Assembly (NCBI GenBank): GCA_000467715.1 | Contig: AJFK01000419.1 | Coordinates: forward strand, 1-37,282 | Length of the DNA stretch: 37,282 nucleotides | Direction: 5' to 3' | DNA from: Hysterium pulicare CBS 123377 | Taxonomy: Eukaryota > Ascomycota > Dothideomycetes > Hysteriales > Hysteriaceae | Shown here: in pieces, positions 10,640-21,753 of the stretch | How the letters are laid out: every line of letters begins with the position of its first letter | Position numbering within the stretch: the stretch's first letter is position 1 | Translations under genes and position numbers: made by a program | Notes under the pieces: generated by a model | What the model was told of the DNA's origin: nothing | What the model saw: only the letters and a program-made list of their open reading frames with translations | Databases searched by the model: none

Positions 10640-13600
10640 TCAACGAGACTTCTGTAGAAACCAAATCAGCCATGCTATTAAGTAGTGGATCCCATGAATG
10701 GGGCAATGCAACTTACCAAGCTAGCAATCGCAGCCGCCGACGCCAAGTCTGGTTTTCCGGAAACACTCCTCTGCGCCGCGCGGGGAAGGCTGCTAGTGCC
10801 ACCGCCGCCTAGAGGAGCCCCGTTCACCGTTCGCTTCACCCCAGCACCAGTCTGAGATGATGAAGCCTGGATAGTCGAATGTCTTCTAGGCGGAGCGCCA
10901 ACTTTCACTGGCGACGAGCTGCTTGTACTTGAGATATCTCTATTCATTGATGTGATCGCAGCGCCGTTCTTAAAGCTGGTTGCGGGGGGTTCAGGAAGAG
11001 GACGGATGCGCTGAGGTGTTTGAACTGTGTTGTAGCGTTTCACTGGAGAGGCAAGTGCAGTTGATGAACTGCCGTTGGTTTGGAGTTTCGGACGCGCTAG
11101 CTTTTTGGTGCCGGTTACGAATTCATGGAGCATGGCTTCGTCGGGCTTCATCCTTCGGTCGGGGTCCCATCTGAGACAACGAGTAATGAAGTCTAAGAAA
11201 GCTTCGTCGTCGCATTTGAGCGCTTGCTGGAGGGTTTTGGAGCTTGGGCGTCGTCGTCGGCCTTTGGTTGATACAGTGACTCTGGGCTTTCCTAATGAGT
11301 CGAAGAATAGTTTCTTCCTACTACTCTTCTCGATGAGATGTTTTTCTGGCGGGCCAAAGATTTCCATGATGCAAGCCAATTGCTCTTGCTCGTTCTCGCC
11401 GGGGAAGATGGGGTAGCCTGTAAGCAATTCTGCTAAGATACATCCCAAGCTCCACATGTCAATAGGCAAGCCGTAGCTCATTCCAAGAATAACTTCGGGA
11501 GACCTGTAGAAACGAGACTGGATATATGTGTACACCTTCTCGTTCTCGAAACAACTAGACCCGAAATCGATCACCTTGATCTCAGAGTGTAGTGGATGAG
11601 CCAGAAGAATGTTTTCGGGCTTCAAGTCGCAATGGATAACGCGATGGCTCTTTAGAAGGACTAAGGAGCTAAGCATTTGCTTGCAAAACCGGCGAATGAG
11701 TCGGAGGGAGAAACCCCTGAATTCGTGAGCTTTGATGAACTCGTATAAATTCATTCCAAGCAGTTCCGTGGATATGCAGAGATGACCCCGGAAGTAAAAA
11801 CTTTGAGTGAAGTTAATCATGCTGTGTTTGTTATCAGGATCCTGCATTAGACCGTTAGCGTTCGACTCTTTACACAGTCCAAGATATTGACTTGCCCATT
11901 CGCGTAACTTTTGTAGGATGTTGACCTCCACCAAAGCCTGCTGGTGGAATCTTTTCTTATTGCGAATGATCTTTATAGCCACAAGGTGGCCCGTCTTGTG
12001 GTCCACACAACGGACGACTTGACCAAAGCTGCCCTTCCCCAAAAGGTCGACTACCTCGTATCGGTAGGCGAGGTGATCGCCGAAGACGATGTTATAATCG
12101 CCTCGATCGTCATCGTATCCGAAGTTTGCTCCCGAGCAACCCAGATCACCAACGTGCTTCTTAGCGCTCTTAGTACCACAGAAATAGACTTCCTTGTAAT
12201 CAATGATCTCTCCTCTCTCGAAGATGTTGAGATTCACCATCTGAAGGGCCTGGGCGGCAGATACACGCTCCTGTGGCTTGGCTCTTTTTCTGAGGTCATC
12301 CACATCTCGAGCCGCAGCTTCGAAATCCTTTCGCTTAGACCCTAACTTCTTCATTTCTTCGTCCGCAGCCATATCATCTTTGTCTAGGTTCGAATCTAAG
12401 TGGCGGGCTTTAAGCGTGTTTATAGAACTCTTTGAGCCAAGCATCCTATGCATTGGTGTGAGGATTGATGAGCTCGACCTTGAAGCCGGGGCACTAGGCG
12501 TTTGCTCAGAATAGGGAGGCGGAGCTTGGAAAGATGATGTGCTTTCCTTAAGCCTATGACTACGGGGCCTGTCGGTTTCGGTATCGCTCATAACGGTAGC
12601 TGTAGAAGGCTTGCGGCTTCTGAACTCCAGCGAAGGTCGGGATCGATGGGACGGACTAGGGCTAGCTCCAAGCGACCCGTTCCACGTCGCAGAGGCAGGT
12701 AGCCTTGGTGGAGGCATGTCATTGTGCTTTGGCGGTTGTGGTGCTTGCTCATCCGTCTTTTGTAAAGACATATTCGATTGGGATGGATGAGAATTATGAT
12801 GAGATGCTTTCGATGAGCTCCTCCTCCAGCCTCCTAGGCTGAGTTTTCGTCTTAGAGAAGACCCAGATGAAGGTGTTTCGGGTTCTGTGGATGTCGATGT
12901 GTGTGCAGAAGAATTGTCCTTTTTGGTGAGGACTCTGGGGCCAGAGGGTTTTCGGCCTGGACCATCCGTATCGGTATCACTATGCTTATATTCACCGCTA
13001 GGTCGTGAACGTAGATGGCTAAAGTCACCGCTGTTCTTGGGCAAGGAAGCAGACGCGAAAGGTGTGGTGATCTGGCGCCCGTTACTGTTCGAAATTGGTA
13101 TCGGCATAGAAGTCGGGCCGAGGGACTGATGCAATGCATTTGACTCAACGGACCGCAAATTAAAAGCTGAACTGCTACTCCGAAGAGCATTGCGATCATC
13201 ACCGTGATGGATTTTGGAGAAGAACGCAGCTTTGGAAGCTGTCATTGGTGTACTGGGCGTCTTTGCGGCATTTCGTTTTGGAGGCGGCGTGGCATGTCGC
13301 TGATCCACTTCAGCAGAAGGCGCGGGGAAAGATGCTATTTTGGAATTGAATGGTGTTCCAAGCGGTAGCAAGTTCAGGGGAGGAAGCCTCAAAGGCTGCA
13401 AATTTTTCCTACTCGTGTTCTGTATCGCGGGCGTCTTGTCAGCGTCCGATCCCGAGCCAACGGTCAAGCCTCGTCGATGTCTGATGGTCCCTTGGCGTTT
13501 TTGAGGCCCTCTGTCGTTATTCTCCTCAATGAGGGACGTGGAATGTGAGTCGCCACCTGTGTGTGGTAACGGTCTCAACGAAAAGCTGCTGTTTTCTGGG

Positions 13601-15412
13601 TCCTTGGGAGACTCATAAGCCTTAGGAATTGCAGGGACGGGGGGCACTTCCTCCGCTTCGCCGCCGGCAGAGCTATGGACATTCCTAGGTTTCGGTGTTG
13701 GGAGACGAGAAGTAGACAACAGAGCACTTGAGCGCGGTTGGATGGATAAATTCCCCACTCGAGAAGCGTTGAAGCTCGAGTTCGACGAGGAGAAAGATAG
13801 CCCGGAGCCAAAGGTCTTGCTGTTTTGCTCAGGGGTAGCACGAGCAGAAGACGGTGTCACGCTTTTACTGAATATCATCGCAGGTGAGTGATTCATTGAT
13901 CGATCGTCCATTGAGAATTCTGGCTGTGGAGTAGGAGGGTTTTGCGGAGCTCCTGGGAGACCGGGCACCATGGACATCCGTTTTAACCTTCGGGCATCGG
14001 TAGGACTGATAGTTCGCGCGCCGAGTCCTCCTACATGATGCATGCTGGATTGTCTTTTGCTTGAACTAGAAGAGGGTGTTTGGGTTCGTTGTCCCGGTGA
14101 TCTGAGTGGTGAACGAGCTTGATTGATAGACAATCCGTTTCCCTGGTCCGGTGTCAAAGGGTGTATGTTAAGATGTGTCGGTGGTTGACGGGCTGGAGGC
14201 TGTAATGATTTGGCCTTTGTAGACCGGGCTGGGTTGGAAATCTTTGGCGGCTCCGTTGGATTTGCAAGACTTGATGACAATGTCCCGCGACGATTGGCAG
14301 TGAATGATGACGTACGGCCGAGCCCACTTCGAGTGTTGTCGTTGGCTACCTTGGGTCCATCTTGCCGATTATCTCGAGCCTCAACGTTTGAGGGCAATGA
14401 ACCTGGACCAACAGACTTCCTAGGGGGGCGAGCGACCGGGTTTGTAGGGGCAGGAGCAGGAAATTGACTTTGACGACGAGTTCTTACAGACAAAGGGGCG
14501 CCCGGAGGAGGCATTGAAGTTGTCTCCCCAGTACTTATTGGCAGCTGGTTATTCTGCCTCCTTGTTGTGCTCAGGCGACGAATTAACGATGAGCTCCTCG
14601 TGGGACGAGCATTCGCCGGCTCAGTGTTTCCTCCGTTTCCCATAGCCGCGTTTCCCCTGTTGTCCGTTGTTGGGTTGGAAAGAATGCCTCCGCCACCACC
14701 ACCTGGAGCCGGGAAGTCGCTTAAGGTGGGCTCGTACGAAGAGATGCTGGCGTGAAAGTCGTCAAAGTTGACGGACGGGAGAAAGTCATAGGACCCACTG
14801 CTATCAGTAAGGTCTTTGGACCCATTGGAAGACTTCCCAAAACTGAAGCGAGGATTTGTTCCTTTCATAGAGTTGGCAAATGCGGGTTCACTCGTGGAAG
14901 TAGGGAGGAACGAACGAGTAGAAGAGGAGGAATTGTGGGAAGTTGCACTTGCGTCGCTCGTGACCCTGTATGTTTGTTAACTTCTCGCTTCTTTCTCGTA
15001 AAAACTGTTGCAATTTAGATTAATACATACCTTTTGGAAGAAAAGTCGAACGGTCGCGGTCCTAGAGGTGCTTTATGCTCCCGTACCGAACGTCTTCTCC
15101 CCGCAAAACTTGCCTTCGGATCTGCAGGTGGTCGATTAACTGAAGCGGAGGCAGGAACACTGGGTTTACGCATGGAGTTGTCATGTTGACTCGTGGTCCT
15201 CTGGAATTTGCGCCGCACACGTCCTTCTGCTGGGATGCATTAGCTTCATGAGACCCTTATGCTCCAAATAACCCATGTTCCGCGCAAATAACCGTAAAAA
15301 TAGGTTACTCACCGCCCGAACCACTCGACTCTTCCGCCATATCATTTTTGGGAATGGGTAGAGCACTCTCCATTGTTCGGTGTGGACCAGTGACGGTAAG
15401 CTGAGAGGGCAT
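10640..15412 (-). CDS. pom1: Pom1-class DYRK dual-specificity protein kinase
   Basis: Five exons on the minus strand, in coding order: 15412-15313, 15229-15031, 14965-11896, 11841-10717, 10651-10640, giving about 1501 residues. The first ~950 residues are Ser/Pro-rich and probably disordered. A DYRK-homology box (DRGDYNIVFGDHLAYRYEV) leads into the kinase domain: glycine loop GKGSFGQV, ATP lysine near 1098, HCDLKPEN with the catalytic Asp near 1195, DFG, and the DYRK activation loop YTYIQSRFYRSPEV with tyrosines near 1227/1229. The C-lobe insert and CDDEAFLDF region fit class-2 DYRK/Pom1. The family phosphorylates Ser/Thr after Tyr autophosphorylation and acts in polarity and cell-cycle timing. 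Two features are odd: a GC-AG intron (11842-11895) that would otherwise leave 18 extra residues between helix C and strand 4, and a last exon of only Lys-Ser-Arg-stop. Two in-frame starts exist (15412 or 15373). Confidence 0.9.
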
Positions 15413-16717
15413 TATGGCTCCTAGGCCTGGAAGTATGATTGCGGAGTATTTTCCGAGAGGGACGTCTTCAGCAAAAGCGACCTAAACTTCCACGGTCCCC
15501 AAAGATAAGTTGCCGATCGAGGAGGGCGCTCCAAGCTCAAGGCTTGGAGTTGAGTACTACGGGTGCGTTTGCATGTCGTTGATGAGGAGGGGGTGTGGAG
15601 ACGGGAGTCGAGGCTGAAGAAAAACGAGCGATAGATGGTGATGCTCTAGCAGGCACGCATGCGGATCGATCAAGCGTCGGGCGGTTGCGGGAAAGGGGTG
15701 AATTGAGGTGAGGGTGGTTTTGGTCGAGGTTGTAGTTAGTGAAGCTTTCGGGAAGACTTGGAGAAAGCGGCGTGCCCTGGCCTGGTCGAGGCGGACCATG
15801 CGCACGACATTAACTCGACATGGTATATACACAACAACGCTCACCGGGGAACGACGCGTTGCGACAGGGTCTCAGAAGCATATGGCAATGATTGAATCCA
15901 CGCTTCTCAGACAGCCTCTTTTACATTCCCAGACATGCATCAGGCTCGAGGAGCTCGCAGCACACAGCATTGCCATGTACCTCCGCTGTGCAACGCGCCT
16001 CAAAGACGCTGCATGGACAAACACGGCCTCGTCAGGGTCCATGTCGGCGAGGGTATTGACAGATAGATGGCATGCAAAACAGCCTGGGACTGTACTCGCA
16101 GCACGCAGATTGATTTGAACCAGCTTGATTGTCTACTTGTTGGACGGCTATTGTTTCTCCCTCAAACTAACAATGACTGGCCAGAGAGAAATACTGAAAG
16201 TGCATGAACGGACCAGCTTCAGAAACAGCGGGATTCAGGCAGTCCGGCAGATACTTCTGAGCGCATCGTAGTTTTTGCAAATGTCTCCACGAAGAGATGA
16301 TTTCACGAATTTGTTTTTCCCCACGAGATGCCGGCATTCCAACATAAAAGGGGAATTCAGGGACGCTGCAGATCAGCGCCACACCTAACTCGTAGTCAGC
16401 CGTGATGGTGCCGATGCCACCCGTCCATCAATCCACCGTGGCGTACCCTCCAAGGAAACCCGTCCTACATCACCCATAACTATTCTCTGTGATATCAGCC
16501 TCGTGAATACACACACCCCTCCTGCATCATTTGCACTTTGATCATCATCAACGACACCCTCTTTGTCTAGCCTGCAAGTCTTGTTTTGGCTGTATGTCGT
16601 CACCATCACACTCTGCGTCGGCTGGACTTCAAATCATTTGCCAAGAGACAGACTCTTGAGTCAAGTTAAAACAGCTTCCGCCGTGGATTGAGAGTCAATC
16701 TGTTCACACTGTCCACC
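15413..16717. other. Divergent promoter region, kinase / peroxin
   Basis: This region separates the start codons of two divergent genes. The kinase side (about 15413-15800, read on the minus strand) is CT-rich and looks like a 5' leader; an in-frame open stretch continues upstream of the kinase ATG as far as a TAG at 15481-15483. The peroxin side (about 16380-16717) is similarly pyrimidine-rich on the plus strand. A 136-codon open frame at 15708-16118 has no protein-like features and was not called. Confidence 0.5.
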
Positions 16718-18481
16718 ATGGATAACCAGGCCTCTCAACCTATCGCAAATCGCAGCACTCCAATACCCCTTGTCTCTGTCACTGGCCCCGACGGCCAAAC
16801 GCCTGCTACGCCTCCGGGCAGCGAACCACAGACCCCGAGCAGGCATGCTGCTTCAAAGCACGCAAGTAAGCTTAAAGATAGACTTGAAAGTTTAGGCGAT
16901 CATATTGGCAGGCCAGAATCGCCAAGTTCCATGTCAGACCGACTCTTCACCAAGTAGGCATAATTCCAATCTCCATTTGACCATAGTCTGCCCATATACA
17001 TCACCTGTCTTTATAAAGGGTCCCTCATTCTTTTCATTAGTATTCTCTTTGCATACGACTGCATTTTAAATGATTCCAATATCTGTTTTCCGATATTGAA
17101 GATGACCTCTGTTCATGATTTCTTCCTTTGTACCAATCATAGTCGCTCTCTACATTTGCTCCATTATGAACACCATATCCATCATCTCTTTTGGTAGTGG
17201 TGTTGGTTAACGACCCTCTCCAGGCTCTTCCAACAGTTCCTTCCCTCCGACGACACCCCAGACACTCCAGTCAAAGACCACCGCTCTCGCAAATATGTTG
17301 GCCGCCCAGGCTTTTCTCTCCCGGTCATGTCTAGCAATTTTCGCCGCTTCAATGCCAGAATAGGAGTGGCTTTCGTCTTTCAAAACCGCATGATCCGTCT
17401 GTTCACGTGGCGAGTCCCAACTCAGACGATATCATTCTTAGCAGTCTACACCTTTATCTGCCTTGATCCGAATCTTCTCCCCGTCCTTCCATTAGCAGCA
17501 TGTCTCTTTTTCATCATGGTTCCAGCTTTCCTTGCTCGACACCCGCCACCTCCAACCCATGCACCAACAGACCTGTACCAGTTCTCTGATGGACCGCCAT
17601 TAGCTCCAGCGCAAAGCATCAAACCCGCACCAGAGCTAAGTAAAGACTTCTTTCGCAATATGCGAGATCTCCAAAACTGCATGGAAGATTTCAGCCGCAT
17701 GCACGACAAGGCCATAGAAATGCTTGCGCCTCCAACAAACTTCTCAAACGAAGCCCTCTCCTCCCTCCTCTTCAATATCCTTTTAGTAACATCTTGTCTA
17801 CTATTCATAACATCACACCTGCTCCCCTGGCGCTTCATTTCCCTCGCCGTAGGCTGGACAGCCACAAGTGTGGGCCATCCGAAAGTGCAAGAGCTCCTGC
17901 AGACGACCGGCACAGACGACATGATTCGAGACCAAGAGACCAAGTCCCGATCACTCTTACTTCGCCTCTCAAACACCGACATCGCCCTCTCCTCCGCCCC
18001 CGAAATTCGCGAAGTCGAAATCTTTGAACTCCAGTATCGGCCTCTGCACGAGGAGCATGCTGAATACGAATCCTTTATCTTTAGCCCCTCACCTTATGCC
18101 CCGTTATCCCCTTCACGAATTGCGGGTGACAGACCCCGCGGTACTCCATTCTTTGAAGACGTCCAACCACCCCGGAGCTGGCGTTGGAGTGACAAGAAGT
18201 GGACTTTGGATTTGCTGAGTAGGGAATGGGTAGAGGAGAGGTGTGTCACGGGCGTGGAGGTGGAAATTGAGGGCGAGAGATGGGTAACCGATATCTTGTA
18301 TGACGAGGCCCAGGAACATAGTCCTAGTAAGCTGGGCAAGAAAGGGAAGAACAAGCAAAATGAGAAAGTGGTGAGGACTTGGGAAGAGAGCAATGGAAGG
18401 AGTAAGAAAGGCGAATGGAGGAGGCGTAGATGGGTTAGAGGTGTTGAACGTGTTCCTTTTGCGAATGGTGGGGATAGTTAG
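16718..18481 (+). CDS. Pex24/Pex28-32-type integral peroxin with DysF domain
   Basis: Exons 16718-16953 and 17224-18481 encode about 497 residues. The start sits in a strong context (CCACCATGG). The intron is long for this window (270 nt); it has a weak GTAGGC donor but a clear GGTTAAC branch site close to the acceptor, and it rejoins as RLFTK-LFQQFLP. A conserved block (GRPGFSLPVMSSNFRRFNAR) introduces the Pex24p domain, with hydrophobic segments at about 147-185 and 259-292. The C-terminus carries split dysferlin (DysF) motifs: EVEIFELQYRP, PPRSWRWSDKKWTLD and a final RRRRWVRGVERVPF. Proteins of this family control peroxisome size, number and contacts with the ER. I cannot tell from sequence alone which yeast paralogue (Pex23/24/28-32) is the closest. 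Confidence 0.88.
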
Positions 18482-19209
18482 ATGTGCCCGATAGTAATTT
18501 AAAGTCTATAGTAGTAGCCTCTTTCCGGCATAATGCCAGAGAACTCCTTTCCCTAAAGGTCCCTAGGCTTGGGGTTATACCCCAATTTGCTGAGTGTGTG
18601 GAAGCCTTTGCTTTCTAAAATTCTATGTTCACTTCTTGGTTAGGCAGCGGAGAGAAAAGGGGAGGTGTTAATTACTAGTTTAGAGAATCTATTTGGAGAT
18701 ATACTTAAAAGTAACCTTAAGGTAAAATGATAATTGAGATCGTTATAACTGGTTTAGCGTCTATAGCCCCGTCTATAGCTGCGGCTGGATGACTATTATC
18801 TTAGGTCTGGTTATATATACTTATGTAGTTAGGATACGTCCTTATGGGGATCATTGCAATAAATAGACTTCAGACCGAGTGAGCATCCTTCTCGCTACGG
18901 TTTCACTTCTGCCATATTAATGACAACCGTAAAGTTATGGCCCATCGCCTCTCTAAACTTTCCCCGAAGAACGTCTGCTCGCGCTGGGACCAGTCTGTTT
19001 GGTTTCACCACCGACTTTCCTTATTCTTCAAAAAAACCCTTCACATCCAGATTATAGGAAGATAAGGAAGGAAAGGCCGGGAAATGTCCTTGGGATGCTA
19101 ACCCTCGATCCGCAGGGTGTTGACCGTGAGGTAAAAGTGCAGTTGACCAACAAATGCACCAACCCCGTGCGCCCAAATTTGATAATCCCAATCATCTAAA
19201 CTTCCTTTT
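18482..19209. other. Convergent intergenic region with AT-rich island
   Basis: This stretch lies between the 3' ends of the peroxin and Nop16 genes. From about 18600 to 18860 it is AT-rich and TpA-rich compared with its surroundings. It contains a 10-bp palindrome ACCTTAAGGT (18714-18723) and a direct repeat CGTCTATAG occurring twice near 18757-18781. No coding frame is supported. It might be a small degraded insertion, but no element ends were found. Confidence 0.45.
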
Positions 19210-20001
19210 TCAAGCCACAACCCCATGATTCTCCCTCCACTTCTTCACCCTCCTCATAATATCTCCCTCGCTCTGCTGCATGGGATTCAACTTCCTATCC
19301 CTAAACATCCGTGCGTAATCATCTCCGTATCTCTCCACAAGCCTCTCGATCCACTCTTCCTCCCTCTGACTCTGTTTCCTCGGCGCTTTCCTGACCCCAT
19401 TCGCCGCCACCTCCTCTAACTGCCTAACCACCGGATTCTCAGACCTTTGTTCCGGCACGTTTGCAAATCCGCTCCACTCCTCTATCTCCCCCTCATCATT
19501 CTCTAGCTCGTTTAGTGGATCATTGAGTGGATTATCTCGCTTCTTCTCCACCTCTACTATCCTCAAGATCTTCCCGGTTTCGGGATCGCGCTCGACTTGC
19601 GTTTCGGCGGGTTTAGGGAGTCTTTGGGTGGAGGAGGGGATGTTGAGGATGTTGGATGTGCTGTCGGCTGCGGCGTCGGCGCGAGAGGAAGAAGGGTCGT
19701 TCAGACCGAGCATGCGGATTGTTTTTTCGGTGCCGCCGGTGGAGTGGTGGAGGCGGGGGGTTAGGCCTAGACGGCGGTAGTTTTGGGAGAGGGTTTCTTT
19801 TGAGTTCCTAGTCAGGATAATGTTAGACAGTTGGACATGCATAGAGCGGGAATCAGAAATGAAGCGGAGTTGGAGGAGTGGGTGCACAAACCAATTTGCG
19901 GCGATGATGGGATTGTTGAAAACCTTCTTTTTGGATTTAGGCTTTTGCCGCACCCTCGCTGTTGACGAGCGGTTCTTCTTTTTCTGGAGTTCGCGACCCA
20001 T
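19210..20001 (-). CDS. nop16: Ribosome biogenesis protein Nop16
   Basis: Exons 20001-19892 and 19807-19210 encode about 235 residues. The N-terminus MGRELQKKKNRSS is the typical Nop16 start, followed by a Lys/Arg-rich stretch and NPIIAANW. Across the intron the conserved order AANW-NSKETLSQNYRRLGL is restored, which defines the splice. The C-terminal RLVERYGDDYARMFRDRKLN with QQSEGDIMRRVKKW is also family-typical. Nop16 is a nucleolar factor in pre-60S assembly. The 84-nt intron is a multiple of three with no stop, so an unspliced reading would insert 28 foreign residues without breaking the frame. The gene is head-to-head with the zinc transporter, 258 bp apart. Confidence 0.93.
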   Translation of the reverse strand: MGRELQKKKNRSSTARVRQKPKSKKKVFNNPIIAANWFVHPLLQLRFISDSRSMHVQLSNIILTRNSKETLSQNYRRLGLTPRLHHSTGGTEKTIRMLGLNDPSSSRADAAADSTSNILNIPSSTQRLPKPAETQVERDPETGKILRIVEVEKKRDNPLNDPLNELENDEGEIEEWSGFANVPEQRSENPVVRQLEEVAANGVRKAPRKQSQREEEWIERLVERYGDDYARMFRDRKLNPMQQSEGDIMRRVKKWRENHGVVA

Positions 20002-20259
20002 TGTGAAGTACTGTGTTGTTCGAAAGTGGTGAATACTTGGTGGTATTGGGGTGGAAGAAATTCTTAAAGGTCGGCGAAAATGTGACCGAGAAATCTTGGC
20101 ATCCATCTTCCGCTTGTGTTCAGCCCTACGAAGTCTGTGGTCCAAGCCAACTCGGCGCTCCACCTCCGAAGAAAACCCCTGAAACCCTGAGCCCAGTGAC
20201 ACGAGCGGGGTCTCATCTATCTGTTTATTGTTGACTACCAGCTGAATTGAGGCTTCAAC
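20002..20259. promoter_or_regulatory. Shared divergent promoter, nop16 / ZIP transporter
   Basis: Only 258 bp separate the two start codons, so both promoters must overlap or share elements. The interval holds no open frame of note. I did not recognise a specific zinc-responsive site. Confidence 0.6.
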
Positions 20260-21753
20260 ATGTCTTCGAGGTCAAGAAGATCGTTTGTTTCTCTAGCAAT
20301 CTTTGCTGCTGTCTTGATCTATCAAGTTTCTGCCAGTGCTGAGAAAGGACGAGTATCGGTGGGACAGCTGACGGCGGCTGAGATTGAGGACAAGCTTCAG
20401 GTGTGCTAGACCATTCTCCTTCTCACTCTTTATGCAAACCTCAATTGATCATGTCTTCACTATATCGTTTTGATAAGTCAATCTCGACATGTCGCGTGCT
20501 CGGATATAAGATCAATCTGCTTACACGGTTCCCCACAGGAATGCCCCGTCGTTCAAGCTCTCAACGAGCACAGAGCCGCAACAACCCCAACGACCTCAAG
20601 CTGGACCTCCCAAATCTTCGCCGTCCTCTTTCCAGGTAGCCCAGCTGTCAATGCCTTACTAGCAACCCTCTATATCTCCGGCCCACCCAACTTCCTCCTC
20701 GCGCTATGTCCACCAAACATCGATCCTTCCTCCCTGAGCGTAATGGTCGCCTTTGCTGTTGGCGGACTACTGGGGGATACACTATTCCATCTACTACCGG
20801 AGATATTCCTTGGAGAAGATGCACCAGATCATGCTCGATTCGTTATGGTTGAACCCAACAAGAATTTGTTGCTTGGTGTGGCTATTATGGTTGGATTTGT
20901 AACTTTCGTGGCTATGGATAAAGGACTAAGGATTGCGACTGGTGGAGAGGATCTACATGATCACGGACACGGACATGCGCATGGGAAAGTAGAGGGAGGA
21001 GAGAAGGCGGCTGCAAGCACAAAAGCTAGTGGAGCTGACGTGAAAGGTATCTTTTATATTCTACGTCAAGCATTTCTCAACATCTAATCAGCCCTAGCCT
21101 CCACAGATTCCCTCCGATCCCGCAAACCCGAATCAGCAGCAAACGGAAGCGTCTCCTCCCAGCCCGAGAAGGAAATCAACGCCAGTGTCAAACTCGGCGG
21201 CTATCTAAACCTCATCGCAGATTTCACGCACAACATCACAGATGGCCTCGCCATGTCCTCATCTTTCTATGCTAGCCCTACCATTGGCGCTACTACAACC
21301 GTGGCCGTCTTCTTCCACGAAATCCCACACGAAGTAGGCGACTTCGCCCTCCTTATCCAATCCGGCTTCTCCAAACGGGCTGCCATGGGTGCGCAATTCG
21401 TTACCGCACTCGGAGCACTACTAGGCACGTGTATTGGAATCGCCGTGCAAGAGTTTGGCGGGTCGAGTAATTCGGCGTCTGAGACCCAAGGACCTGGTTT
21501 ATTCGGTACGAGTTTGCAGTGGGGCGATATGCTGTTACCCTTTACAGCGGGTACATTCTTGTATGTTGGGACTGTGGCAGTTATCCCCGAGTTGTTGGAA
21601 ACGGGGCCGGATAGGGGGAAAGAGTTTAGGAAGACGTTGACGCAGTTTGCGGCTATGTTTACCGGAGCGGGGATTATGCTTGCGTGAGTGTTGAAGTTAG
21701 GTGTCATTGAGAATGAATCTTGCTAACGTTGATACAGGATATCTTGGTCTTAG
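20260..21753 (+). CDS. yke4: ZIP-family zinc transporter, Yke4/KE4 (LZT) type
   Basis: Four exons (20260-20400, 20539-21046, 21107-21683, 21738-21753) encode about 413 residues. A hydrophobic N-terminus (SLAIFAAVLIYQVSASA) looks like a signal sequence. The LZT hallmark HEIPHEVGD lies at about 287-295, and the preceding helix has HNITD at about 258-262; together these form the metal-binding centre. A His-rich loop (DLHDHGHGHAHG, about 185-197) lies between membrane segments, typical of zinc transporters. KE4/Yke4 proteins move zinc across the ER or secretory-pathway membrane. Introns are 138, 60 and 54 nt; the last has a TGCTAAC branch site and leaves a terminal exon of only five codons plus stop (ending AISWS). 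The gene is divergent from nop16. Confidence 0.93.

Noticed and set aside
15708-16118. 136-codon plus-strand ORF between the kinase and peroxin genes
   Set aside because: It overlaps the probable kinase leader, is Arg/Thr-rich with no recognisable domain, and lacks a leader of its own.
16688-16717. Upstream extension of the peroxin frame from a TTG codon
   Set aside because: The ATG at 16718 has a strong context, and nuclear genes of fungi rarely start at TTG.
21267-21707. 146-codon ORF antisense to the zinc transporter
   Set aside because: It mirrors exon 3 of a clearly conserved gene.
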